Source: JAZMZS01 sp045120955 (GTDB taxonomy: Bacteria > Bacillota > Clostridia > Oscillospirales > CAG-272). From it: a stretch of 12,664 nucleotides of DNA. Position numbers and translations under genes: made by a program. Location of the stretch: assembly GCA_045120955.1 (NCBI GenBank), contig JBGVFH010000019.1, positions 1-12,664 of the forward strand, read 5' to 3'. The notes beneath the pieces were generated by a model. It made no database searches. It was not told the origin of the DNA and saw nothing but the letters and a program-made list of their open reading frames with translations. This document shows, in pieces, positions 1 to 5,530 of this stretch. Positions within the stretch are counted from its first letter, which is position 1, and every line of letters starts with the position of its first letter.

Positions 1-28
1 AAGTAATAAAAATCAATATCTCAATAAA

Positions 29-87
29 ATTGTCACATTTTTCTCATTTTTATATATTGACGGGGAAAATTCTATGCATTTTCATAA
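29..87 (+). promoter_or_regulatory. Promoter with shared operator-like element, copy 1
   Basis: The core promoter is read as TTGACG (57-62), a 17-base spacer and TTTCAT (80-85). Upstream lie ATTGTCACAT (29-38) and the AT-rich block ATTTTTATATATTGA (46-60). The whole 59-base segment aligns without gaps to 6516-6574, in front of the solute-binding-protein gene, with 42 identical bases, and both copies sit just over 50 bases before their start codons. The weak -10 box and the conserved blocks directly upstream of -35 suggest activator dependence. The two AraC regulators in this window are the obvious candidates (inference). Confidence 0.6.
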
Positions 88-138
88 AAATATAACGATA
101 ACATTGTTCGTATATTAAACAAGGAGGATGAATAATTT

Positions 139-1824
139 ATGTTCAAGCACGCAAAAAAAATCGTTGCGGCGTGCCTTTCGGCAACAGCACTGCTTCTCTG
201 CTTTGCAGCATGCAAGACTACGCAAGGAAATGACACCGATAACGCAGAAAGCACAAACGTCAATCCCACTGGGATAAGCATCACGGGGGATTACAAAATA
301 ATATATGAGTCGGGCAGTGACAAGTCGGCAAGCAAGGTGCGCAAGGCTGTATATGATGCATGCGGCAAAACACCAGATGCCATAGTTGCAGGTGATGCCA
401 ACGAAGAATACGATTTTCAAATTCTCATAGGCAATACAGGAAAGAGTGCAAGTACGGATTATATCGCAACTCTCGGAGAAAATGAATACGGTGTAAAGGT
501 TATTGAAGAAGACGGCAAGCTAACAATAGTTATTGCCGCACAGAATTCTGACGTGATCGGTTATGCGGCAGAGCTTTTCGTTTCCGAGTACCTCTCAGGC
601 GAAAAGGGCAATGCTGCTCTTCTCAAAAAAGAAGCAACCGTGCTCAAGGCCGAGATATCGGATGATGTCAGCTCCTTCACCTTCGGAGGAATTGAATTCG
701 AAGAAGAAATCATCAAGGTAACCGATGTATCGGGCATTCCCTATACCAGAATGACAAAGCTCCAAGATGGCAGACTCATGATGGTATACGGACAGAACAA
801 CCAGATAGTAGCTACTTACAGCTCTGACAACGGTTTGACCTGGAGCGATAAAGTAAATGTAACAAGCAACATCGATCAGGACGACAAAGACGGAAAGAAA
901 CTCTATCTCGCAAATGCTGTTCCGTATCAGCTCGCTGACGGAACTATCCTCGTTGCGTACAGAGCAAACGAAGCTGTAAACAGAAAAAACGGAGATGACA
1001 GCGTAAAGGTAACAGGAAAGTACCATTCCTCTATTAGAATAATGGGAAGCTCTGACAACGGCAAGACCTTTGAGCGTCACTCTATAGTATGGGATCTTTA
1101 CGAAGAAAACATTCAGAAGTGGTATGCATCTTTCGGTCTGTGGGAGCCTCATCTTGGAATGCTCAACGGTGAGCTTGCTTGCTTCTTCGCTATAGGTAAG
1201 AGCGTATATAACTACGACCACATCATCAACAGCACAGAGATCTATGTATACAGAAACAACACATGGGTAAGAGCTGAATACACCTCCGACGAAACACCCG
1301 GAGCTATCAAGAACGGAATGCCCGTATGGCAGGAACTCTCTGAGGGTGGTTACATACTGGCAGTAGAGTCAACTCAGAATCAGAAGACTACATACGCTAA
1401 TGTACTCACAGCAAAGCTTCTCACGTCTGTTGACGGTAAGCATTGGGTAAATCAGTGCGATGTATATATCCCTAAAAAGTCAAAGAGAAAATCCGGTGCT
1501 CCGTATGTCGTTCAGCTTCCGAACGGTCAGATTGTTGTATCCTATATGACTGATGACGAGCTCAGCAGCAAGTCAGAAGAAGATAAGGGCTGCATATTCA
1601 AGTTCTCTATCTCCAAGCCCGGTGTCAGCGCATATGATCTCAAGGGGGAGAGCGACTTTGAAGGGCCGTTCAATGTATTCAACATTCCTACAGGATTTAC
1701 CGCAATATACGGAGGAATGTATGTAGATGACACATACCTCTATATGTATTGTGCAACAAATTATAACGGCAACAAAATAGTTCTTCGTCGAGCGCCCTTA
1801 TCTCAGCTTGAGGAAGTCAACTAA
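139..1824 (+). CDS. GH93/sialidase-like beta-propeller lipoprotein
   Basis: A 561-residue exported lipoprotein: basic N-terminus, hydrophobic stretch and lipobox FAAC with Cys25 as the predicted lipidation site, followed by a polar linker. Residues about 50-175 form a small alpha/beta domain of the kind placed before many glycosidase domains. Residues about 190-555 look like a BNR/Asp-box propeller: SSDNGLTW (228-235), SSDNGKTF (304-311) and a degenerate SVDGKHW (430-436). The stretches GLWEPHLG (333-340) and GAPYVVQLPNGQIVVSYMTD (453-472) resemble GH93 exo-arabinanases more than GH33 sialidases, and the sialidase FRIP motif is replaced by YTRMTKL (202-208). The likely role is exo-acting cleavage of a plant or host glycan at the cell surface; the exact substrate is not certain. 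The start follows AAGGAGG (121-127) with a slightly long 11-base spacing. Its original terminator is split by an insertion element. Confidence 0.75.
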   Translation: MFKHAKKIVAACLSATALLLCFAACKTTQGNDTDNAESTNVNPTGISITGDYKIIYESGSDKSASKVRKAVYDACGKTPDAIVAGDANEEYDFQILIGNTGKSASTDYIATLGENEYGVKVIEEDGKLTIVIAAQNSDVIGYAAELFVSEYLSGEKGNAALLKKEATVLKAEISDDVSSFTFGGIEFEEEIIKVTDVSGIPYTRMTKLQDGRLMMVYGQNNQIVATYSSDNGLTWSDKVNVTSNIDQDDKDGKKLYLANAVPYQLADGTILVAYRANEAVNRKNGDDSVKVTGKYHSSIRIMGSSDNGKTFERHSIVWDLYEENIQKWYASFGLWEPHLGMLNGELACFFAIGKSVYNYDHIINSTEIYVYRNNTWVRAEYTSDETPGAIKNGMPVWQELSEGGYILAVESTQNQKTTYANVLTAKLLTSVDGKHWVNQCDVYIPKKSKRKSGAPYVVQLPNGQIVVSYMTDDELSSKSEEDKGCIFKFSISKPGVSAYDLKGESDFEGPFNVFNIPTGFTAIYGGMYVDDTYLYMYCATNYNGNKIVLRRAPLSQLEEVN

Positions 1825-1846
1825 TGTCATTTGCTGAATATGTGCT

Positions 1847-1869
1847 AAATAAAAAAGCAACAGGGTCTG
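1847..1869. terminator. Left arm of a bidirectional terminator split by an IS
   Basis: This 23-base arm begins 23 bases after the stop codon of the propeller gene. It is the inverted complement of 2461-2483 with a single G-T wobble position. Removing the DNA between 1875 and 2459 would give a 23-bp stem with a six-base loop ACCAAA, followed by a T run on each strand. This is a classic rho-independent terminator between two convergent genes, the propeller gene and the SGNH-hydrolase pseudogene. Confidence 0.75.
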
Positions 1870-1874
1870 ACCAA
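1870..1874. repeat. Candidate target-site duplication ACCAA, left copy
   Basis: ACCAA at 1870-1874 directly precedes the IS end TGTACTG and recurs at 2455-2459. Five bases is longer than the 3-4 usual for IS3-group elements but within the known range. Keeping one copy restores a clean terminator loop, which supports the assignment. The repeat is short, so chance is possible. Confidence 0.45.
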
Positions 1875-1946
1875 TGTACTGCTCCAATTTGTTAAGACAG
1901 TACCAAAGCAGACTAAATGACAGAAATTATTAAAATTCAAGCAACG

Positions 1947-1985
1947 AACTGACTTCTCATTTCAGGGGAGTCAGTTTTGTTTTTA
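1947..1985 (+). terminator. Terminator-like hairpin inside the IS right end
   Basis: AACTGACT (1947-1954) pairs with AGTCAGTT (1969-1976), extended inward by four weaker pairs (two of them G-T) around a six-base loop. The sequence then runs TTGTTTTT on the plus strand. It faces the propeller gene's transcripts and may replace the terminator destroyed by the insertion. It overlaps the transposase stop codon (1957-1959). Confidence 0.5.
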
Positions 1986-2316
1986 GATGGATGCGTTGGT
2001 GATTGTAAAAGCGGATGTACTCGCCTATGAGGAGGCGAGCCTCCTCGTAGGTTTGGAGTTTCATGCGGTAGGTGCATTCTGTTTTGAGGATTGAAAAGAA
2101 ATTTTCTGCCAAAGCATTGTCATACGGATTACCACATCTTGACATTGACGGAGTTATGCCGTAAGATTGAGTTAGCTTGAAATATGCTGTAGATGTATAT
2201 TGAAAGCCTTGGTCACTGTGGAGTTGCAGCTCTGCGGTGACCTTCTCTTTTTTCTTAGCTTCTTTATATGTGAAACCATATTTTTCTCCATTGTCGCACA
2301 GTGTATGCCCTCTCAA
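1957..2316 (-). pseudogene. IS3-family transposase remnant (orfA piece fused to OrfB C-terminus)
   Basis: An open frame of 119 residues from a TTG codon. The first about 20 residues (RGHTLCDNGEKYGFTYKEAK) resemble the helix-turn-helix part of an IS150-type OrfA. From about residue 25 the protein becomes the C-terminal part of the OrfB DDE transposase: HSDQGFQYTS carries the second catalytic Asp, GNPYDNALAENFFSILKTE the catalytic Glu, and YIRFYNHQRIHLKTKLTPLK is the typical end. The first catalytic Asp and the N-terminal domain are missing. The product therefore cannot be an active transposase. It is probably the scar of one internal deletion joining orfA to orfB. Confidence 0.85.
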
Positions 2317-2372
2317 TGTATTTCAATTAACTCTTTTTCAAAATCTTTTATATATCTATATTTTCTTGGCAT
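2313..2372 (-). pseudogene. Start of IS orfA, broken after 19 codons
   Basis: A strong ribosome site (AATAGGAGG) leads into ATG at 2372 and the peptide MPRKYRYIKDFEKELIEIH, a typical N-terminus of IS150-group OrfA, ended by TGA at 2315-2313. The following orfA-like sequence continues in another frame (the 119-residue frame ending at 1957). This part therefore carries a frameshift in addition to the deletion downstream. Confidence 0.7.
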
Positions 2373-2379
2373 AACAAAA

Positions 2380-2426
2380 CCTCCTATTGTAGTCATTTTA
2401 ATTCTACCATAGGAGGCTGTTTTTTT
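2380..2426 (+). terminator. Hairpin with T run in the IS leader
   Basis: CCTCCTAT (2380-2387) is the exact inverted complement of ATAGGAGG (2409-2416), extended by TAG/CTA across a mismatch. The plus strand continues CTGTTTTTTT. On the minus strand one arm contains the orfA ribosome site. The hairpin could stop plus-strand readthrough entering the element. It could also hide the orfA ribosome site in transcripts that start outside, a known control style in insertion sequences (inference). Confidence 0.45.
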
Positions 2427-2454
2427 CTATTGCCCGTTTCTAACGGACTTGTTC

Positions 2455-2459
2455 ACCAA
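2455..2459. repeat. Candidate target-site duplication ACCAA, right copy
   Basis: This second ACCAA matches 1870-1874 and is followed by A and then the right terminator arm at 2461. It marks the most economical left boundary for the IS (2454). The alternative is a terminal CA at 2461-2462, but that would make part of the terminator stem belong to the IS. Confidence 0.4.
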
Positions 2460-2460
2460 A

Positions 2461-2483
2461 CAGACTCTGTTGCTTTTTTATTT
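2461..2483. terminator. Right arm of the split bidirectional terminator
   Basis: The complementary arm to 1847-1869. It begins CAGACTCTGTTGC and ends in TTTTTTATTT. It lies 11 bases past the stop of the SGNH-hydrolase pseudogene on the other strand, so the intact hairpin would have served both convergent genes. Confidence 0.75.
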
Positions 2484-2493
2484 ATTCTTTGTT

Positions 2494-2747
2494 TTACTGA
2501 GCTTTACCAACAAGCTGGTCAACACCTTTTTTCATAACCTCTGCGAGCTTTTCGTATCCGAGATTGTTAGGGATGAAGCTTATCCTTGTAATATGTAGCA
2601 GTTCCGTATTGCTTGTATTCAGTGTAAGCATCGTAAAGATAAACATAATCAAATTCATCGGCTAACTGTTTTAGAATAGGAATTATGTACCGGTCAAAAC
2701 TTTCAATTCTCTCTGTCTTATCCCAACGGTAAGATTCTTTTAAGCAT
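2494..2747 (-). pseudogene. SGNH/GDSL-type hydrolase remnant (deleted and frameshifted)
   Basis: The minus strand encodes WDKTERIESFDRYIIPILKQ and on to DKLHP, ending at a premature TAA near 2567. One frame over, the protein continues without a gap as NNLGYEKLAEVMKKGVDQLV to a stop at 2494. The join DKLHP/NN is the D-x-x-H catalytic block that ends SGNH/GDSL esterases, and the break is one extra C in a CCC run. The start region is also damaged. An ATG at 2747 with an ideal GGAGG site (2756-2760, eight-base spacing) opens only nine codons before a stop. The N-terminal block with the catalytic Ser is absent, so an internal deletion seems likely. This is a dead esterase gene, possibly once a carbohydrate deacetylase serving the neighbouring glycosidases (inference). 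Confidence 0.7.
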
Positions 2748-2872
2748 GGTATGCGCCTCCGCACATTATATTTTTGTTAGTTCATATTATCTACTATAAT
2801 TTCTTTGTTTTGTATATTACAATGTAAATTGCAACTCAAAAATTGTAAAAAATGACTTTTCGGAGGGGTATT

Positions 2873-3085
2873 ATGAGAGAATCGACGCTAAAAAAACCGG
2901 TGAGAACGAATGTCAATGTTGAGTCCGTTTCTACGGCCAAGCATTATTGGAAGAACGGAAATCTCGACCTGCATCATGAGGAAGGCAGAATGGAGCATGT
3001 GCTCTCCTACACTATTTACGATATCCACATACAAAAATTCAAGATAATGCTTGATATAACAAGACAATTGTTGCTGTATATGTAA
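2873..3085 (+). CDS. Hypothetical 70-residue protein
   Basis: Family not recognised. The ATG at 2873 follows CGGAGGGG with close spacing and is preferred over an upstream in-frame ATG at 2852 that precedes this site. The first about 45 residues are polar and basic (KKPVRTNVNVESVSTAKHYW, then LDLHHEEGRMEHV). The C-terminus turns hydrophobic (IMLDITRQLLLYM) and may be read-through of unrelated sequence, so it could be the N-terminal stump of a larger lost gene. Upstream, TATAAT at 2795-2800 gives a possible -10 box, but the nearest -35 (TTGTTA, 2774-2779) is only 15 bases away. The frame ends 11 bases from the stop of the convergent GH4 gene. A good ribosome site argues for translation; there is no homology evidence. 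Confidence 0.4.
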   Translation: MRESTLKKPVRTNVNVESVSTAKHYWKNGNLDLHHEEGRMEHVLSYTIYDIHIQKFKIMLDITRQLLLYM

Positions 3086-3096
3086 AAAATACTTTT

Positions 3097-4410
3097 TTAA
3101 AATATCGGATAGCCGGCAGATACATGAGCGTCATACAGCTCATCGCACATCGACTTTATATCGTCTATCGACAGCTCCGCCGCCGTGTGCGGCTCAAGCA
3201 TTGCCGCATGGTAAACAGCCTCTTTTTTCTGTGTCAGCGCCGCCTCGATAGTGAGAAGCTGAACGTTGATGTTTGTCATGTTCATCGCCGCAAGCACGGC
3301 CGGCAGTGCTCCTACACGAGTCGGTGCGATACCTCTGCCGTCTACAAGACATGGCACCTCAACGCACGCGTCATCCGGCAAATTTGTGATAGAGCCGTTG
3401 TTTATCACGTTACCTCCTATTTTGTACGGAGTGTTTGTTATCATCGACTCCATGATGTAAGATGCATATTCGAGCGAACGCTTGTGTTCAAGCCCCTCTC
3501 CTGCGAGCAGCTTATCTCTGCGGGTGTTCCAGTTTTCTATCTGCTTTACACAGCGGCGGGGATATTCGTCGAGCGGAATGTTAAAGCGTTCGATAAGCTC
3601 GGGATATTTTGACTTTATATAAAACGGGTTGTATTCCGCATTATGCTCGCTTGACTCTGTAACATAATAGCCGAAATTGTTTATATAGTCCATTCGCACC
3701 ATGTCGTTGTGCTTTGTGTCGTTTACAGTCTTTGCACGCTCTCTTATCTCGGGATAAAGATCGACACCGTCCTTGTCATAAATTTCAAGCAGCCAAGCCA
3801 TGTGGTTTATCCCTGCAACAAGCGAATGGCCAAAACGCCCGTAGTCCATACCGAGATGCTCCATGCAATTCTTCTCTACCACCTGAACGCTGTGGCAGAG
3901 TCCCACGGTCTTTACCTTCGTATATCTTTGCATATATCCGGTCAAAATTCCCATGGGATTTGTGTAATTCAAAAACCACGCATTGTGGCAGACTTGCTCC
4001 ATATCAGCGGCAAAATCACGCAAAACACGGATAGTGCGCAACCCCCTGAAAATTCCGCCTATGCCAAGCGTGTCTCCTATCGTTTGGCGAAGTCCATATT
4101 TTTTCGGAATTTCAAAGTCGATTATCGTACAAGGGTCGTACAGACCTACCTGTATCGTGTCAATAACAAAATCCGCGCTGCGCAGAGCATCCTTGCGATT
4201 TTCCACCCCGAGATATGTCCTGATCTCCGCTCTGCTTTCGTTGTACATTTTGTTTAGAGCGTCAACCACCAGCTTTGATTCTCTGAGACGCTCGCCGTCA
4301 ATATCATAAAGTGCTATCTCACATTCACGCAAAGCAGGAGTGAGCATAACATCTCCGAGAACATTTTTGGTAAATACGGTGCTCCCTGCACCCATAACGG
4401 TAATTTTCAT
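3097..4410 (-). CDS. melA: GH4 family glycosidase, MelA-type alpha-galactosidase
   Basis: A 437-residue cytoplasmic GH4 enzyme that reads like E. coli MelA from end to end. The N-terminal Rossmann loop is GAGST (7-11), with acidic DID (36-38) at the end of strand two for NAD. Then come the NPM motif (151-153) and GLCHSVQ (170-176), whose Cys172, with His203 of GINHMAW (200-206), should bind the catalytic Mn2+. FVTESSEHNAEYNPF-like and DEYPRRCVKQIENW-like stretches match MelA closely. GH4 enzymes work by an NAD-dependent oxidation-elimination mechanism. The CHSVQ form favours alpha-galactosidase (melibiose, raffinose-type sugars) over alpha-glucosidase (CHGxx), though a related uronidase specificity is not excluded. 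The start follows AAGGAGA. It diverges from an AraC regulator over 175 bp. Its own promoter looks weak (at best TAATAT with a poor -35), consistent with activator control. No sugar transporter lies beside it. Confidence 0.88.
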   Translation of the reverse strand: MKITVMGAGSTVFTKNVLGDVMLTPALRECEIALYDIDGERLRESKLVVDALNKMYNESRAEIRTYLGVENRKDALRSADFVIDTIQVGLYDPCTIIDFEIPKKYGLRQTIGDTLGIGGIFRGLRTIRVLRDFAADMEQVCHNAWFLNYTNPMGILTGYMQRYTKVKTVGLCHSVQVVEKNCMEHLGMDYGRFGHSLVAGINHMAWLLEIYDKDGVDLYPEIRERAKTVNDTKHNDMVRMDYINNFGYYVTESSEHNAEYNPFYIKSKYPELIERFNIPLDEYPRRCVKQIENWNTRRDKLLAGEGLEHKRSLEYASYIMESMITNTPYKIGGNVINNGSITNLPDDACVEVPCLVDGRGIAPTRVGALPAVLAAMNMTNINVQLLTIEAALTQKKEAVYHAAMLEPHTAAELSIDDIKSMCDELYDAHVSAGYPIF

Positions 4411-4525
4411 GAAGTTTCAGTCTCCTTATAATTTTTTTGGATCATATTTTTATATTAACACCTTTGCATAGAAATAATGAATATCATAATGCGACCAAAA
4501 ACTTGTAATAATCTGACCTGTTTTA

Positions 4526-4554
4526 TTGACAAACGGCACACTTAAATGTAAAAT
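4526..4554 (+). promoter_or_regulatory. Sigma-A promoter of the first AraC gene
   Basis: TTGACA (4526-4531), 17-base spacer, TAAAAT (4549-4554). The -35 is perfect and the -10 has one mismatch; the start codon is 32 bases past the -10. The regulator is therefore probably made constitutively, while the divergent GH4 gene lacks such a core. Confidence 0.75.
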
Positions 4555-4585
4555 GGATATATAAAAAGCAAGGAGACATAATACG

Positions 4586-5383
4586 ATGCTGTACCGACTC
4601 AAAAATCTGGGCATACCTGCATACAATCCCATAGACGTTGGCTATGACAGTACGAGCGCCGGTCATGCATACGGTCCTGCGGTACGCAATTATTATCTTC
4701 TCCACTATGTTTTGTACGGCAAGGGAATATTTGTACACGGAGATAATACCTATGCCCTGTCAGACGGGCAATGCTTTGTTATCCGTCCGCATGAGCTCAC
4801 CTACTACAAGGCTGATGAGAATGAACCGTGGCACTACATCTGGGTCGGCTTTCGTGCCGACAGCATTCCTCTGTGCATTGAGACACAGGATGTTCTGGAT
4901 ATCCCGTTTGCCTCTCCGATATTTGAGGAGATAGAAAAAAACCTCACATACTACAACAGCGAGGCGGGAGACGGCGGAAAAAGAGAAGCATACCTTTCTT
5001 CAAAGATAGCTGAGCTGATGGCACAGCTTCACATTGCGTTTCTCTGCCCTGCCGAGTCAAAAACTCAAAGTGATATGAAGATAATCAAAAACTATATCGA
5101 CACACACTACACATTACAGCTGAGCATCTCAGAGCTTGCCGAGCGCTTTCACCTGAGCGCGAGCTATTTTTCAAGGCAGTTTAAAAAAGCTTTCGGCTCA
5201 TCTCCTCAGGGATACATAGTAAAAAAACGGCTCAACGAAGCGGCAAGGCTGATGACCGTACACGGCTTTACTCCTTCTGCCGCCGCCTCCACCGTCGGTT
5301 ATACCGATATTTACCTGTTTTCTAAAATGTTCAAGCGCTTATTCGGCATATCCCCGAGAGAATACAAAAAAACAAATTCATAA
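4586..5383 (+). CDS. AraC-family transcriptional regulator (cupin sensor)
   Basis: A 265-residue regulator. Residues about 25-95 form an AraC-type cupin sensor: HYVLYGKGIFVHGDNTY (40-56), GQCFVIRPHE (61-70) and WHYIWVGF (82-89) are typical strands. The C-terminal 100 residues carry two helix-turn-helix units: ISELAERFHLSASYFSRQFK (181-200), then SAAASTVGYTDIYLFSKMFK (231-250), ending in the family signature FGISPREY (253-260). The sensor should bind a sugar, and the protein probably activates the divergent GH4 gene, as MelR does for melA (inference from layout). The start follows AAGGAGA and a near-consensus promoter. It is convergent with a second AraC gene. Confidence 0.9.
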   Translation: MLYRLKNLGIPAYNPIDVGYDSTSAGHAYGPAVRNYYLLHYVLYGKGIFVHGDNTYALSDGQCFVIRPHELTYYKADENEPWHYIWVGFRADSIPLCIETQDVLDIPFASPIFEEIEKNLTYYNSEAGDGGKREAYLSSKIAELMAQLHIAFLCPAESKTQSDMKIIKNYIDTHYTLQLSISELAERFHLSASYFSRQFKKAFGSSPQGYIVKKRLNEAARLMTVHGFTPSAAASTVGYTDIYLFSKMFKRLFGISPREYKKTNS

Positions 5384-5391
5384 GCACAAAA

Positions 5392-5422
5392 AAAGGAGCG
5401 CTTTCGTGAAAAGAGCTCCTTT
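5392..5422 (+). other. Hairpin after the first AraC gene
   Basis: AAAGGAGC (5392-5399) is the exact inverted complement of GCTCCTTT (5415-5422). The 15-base loop is wide and no long T run follows, so it is at best a weak terminator. The next hairpin at 5451-5483 is stronger. Confidence 0.35.
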
Positions 5423-5450
5423 ACGCTGTTTCTCATAAGGATGTTATGCA

Positions 5451-5483
5451 AAATCGGCAGAGGTATCGTTCCTCTGCCGATTT
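5451..5483. terminator. Bidirectional terminator between the convergent AraC genes
   Basis: A perfect 13-bp stem, AAATCGGCAGAGG with CCTCTGCCGATTT, around a seven-base loop. It reads the same way on both strands and ends in a short T run on each. It lies between the stops of the two convergent regulator genes and probably serves both. The T runs are only three bases, so strength is uncertain. Confidence 0.6.
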
Positions 5484-5530
5484 GCGATATAATGAAAAAA
5501 ACGAATTTCGCGCGGAAATTCTATAAAAGC

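Larger units (their letters stand above)
1875..2454 (-). mobile_element. Internally deleted IS3-family (IS150-group) element
   Basis: About 580 bp, far shorter than the usual 1.2-1.5 kb of an IS3-family element. The right end begins TGTACTG (1875-1881), the typical IS150-group terminus, and CAGTAC (1898-1903) is the inverted complement of GTACTG (1876-1881). The transposase reads toward this end on the minus strand. A short orfA start is followed by an orfA-like stretch joined directly to the last third of orfB, so the middle of both genes is missing. The left end is uncertain: no TGTACTG is seen near 2450-2465, and the boundary is placed using the ACCAA duplication. The element is non-autonomous as read. 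Confidence 0.75.

Noticed and set aside
595..1221. A 208-codon open frame on the minus strand, opposite the propeller gene
   Set aside because: It lies wholly inside a well-supported gene, has no ribosome site or recognisable family, and its composition is that of an antisense frame.
2801..2835. Short TTGTA/TACAA palindrome upstream of the small ORF as an operator
   Set aside because: It is short and AT-rich with no second copy, so chance is enough to explain it.
3084..3100. A-run/T-run symmetry between the small ORF and the GH4 stop as a shared terminator
   Set aside because: It consists only of A-T pairs with almost no loop, so it would not form a stable terminator hairpin.
3709..4257. 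A 182-codon plus-strand frame opposite the GH4 gene
   Set aside because: The GH4 protein matches MelA along its full length on the other strand; the opposite frame has no family features.
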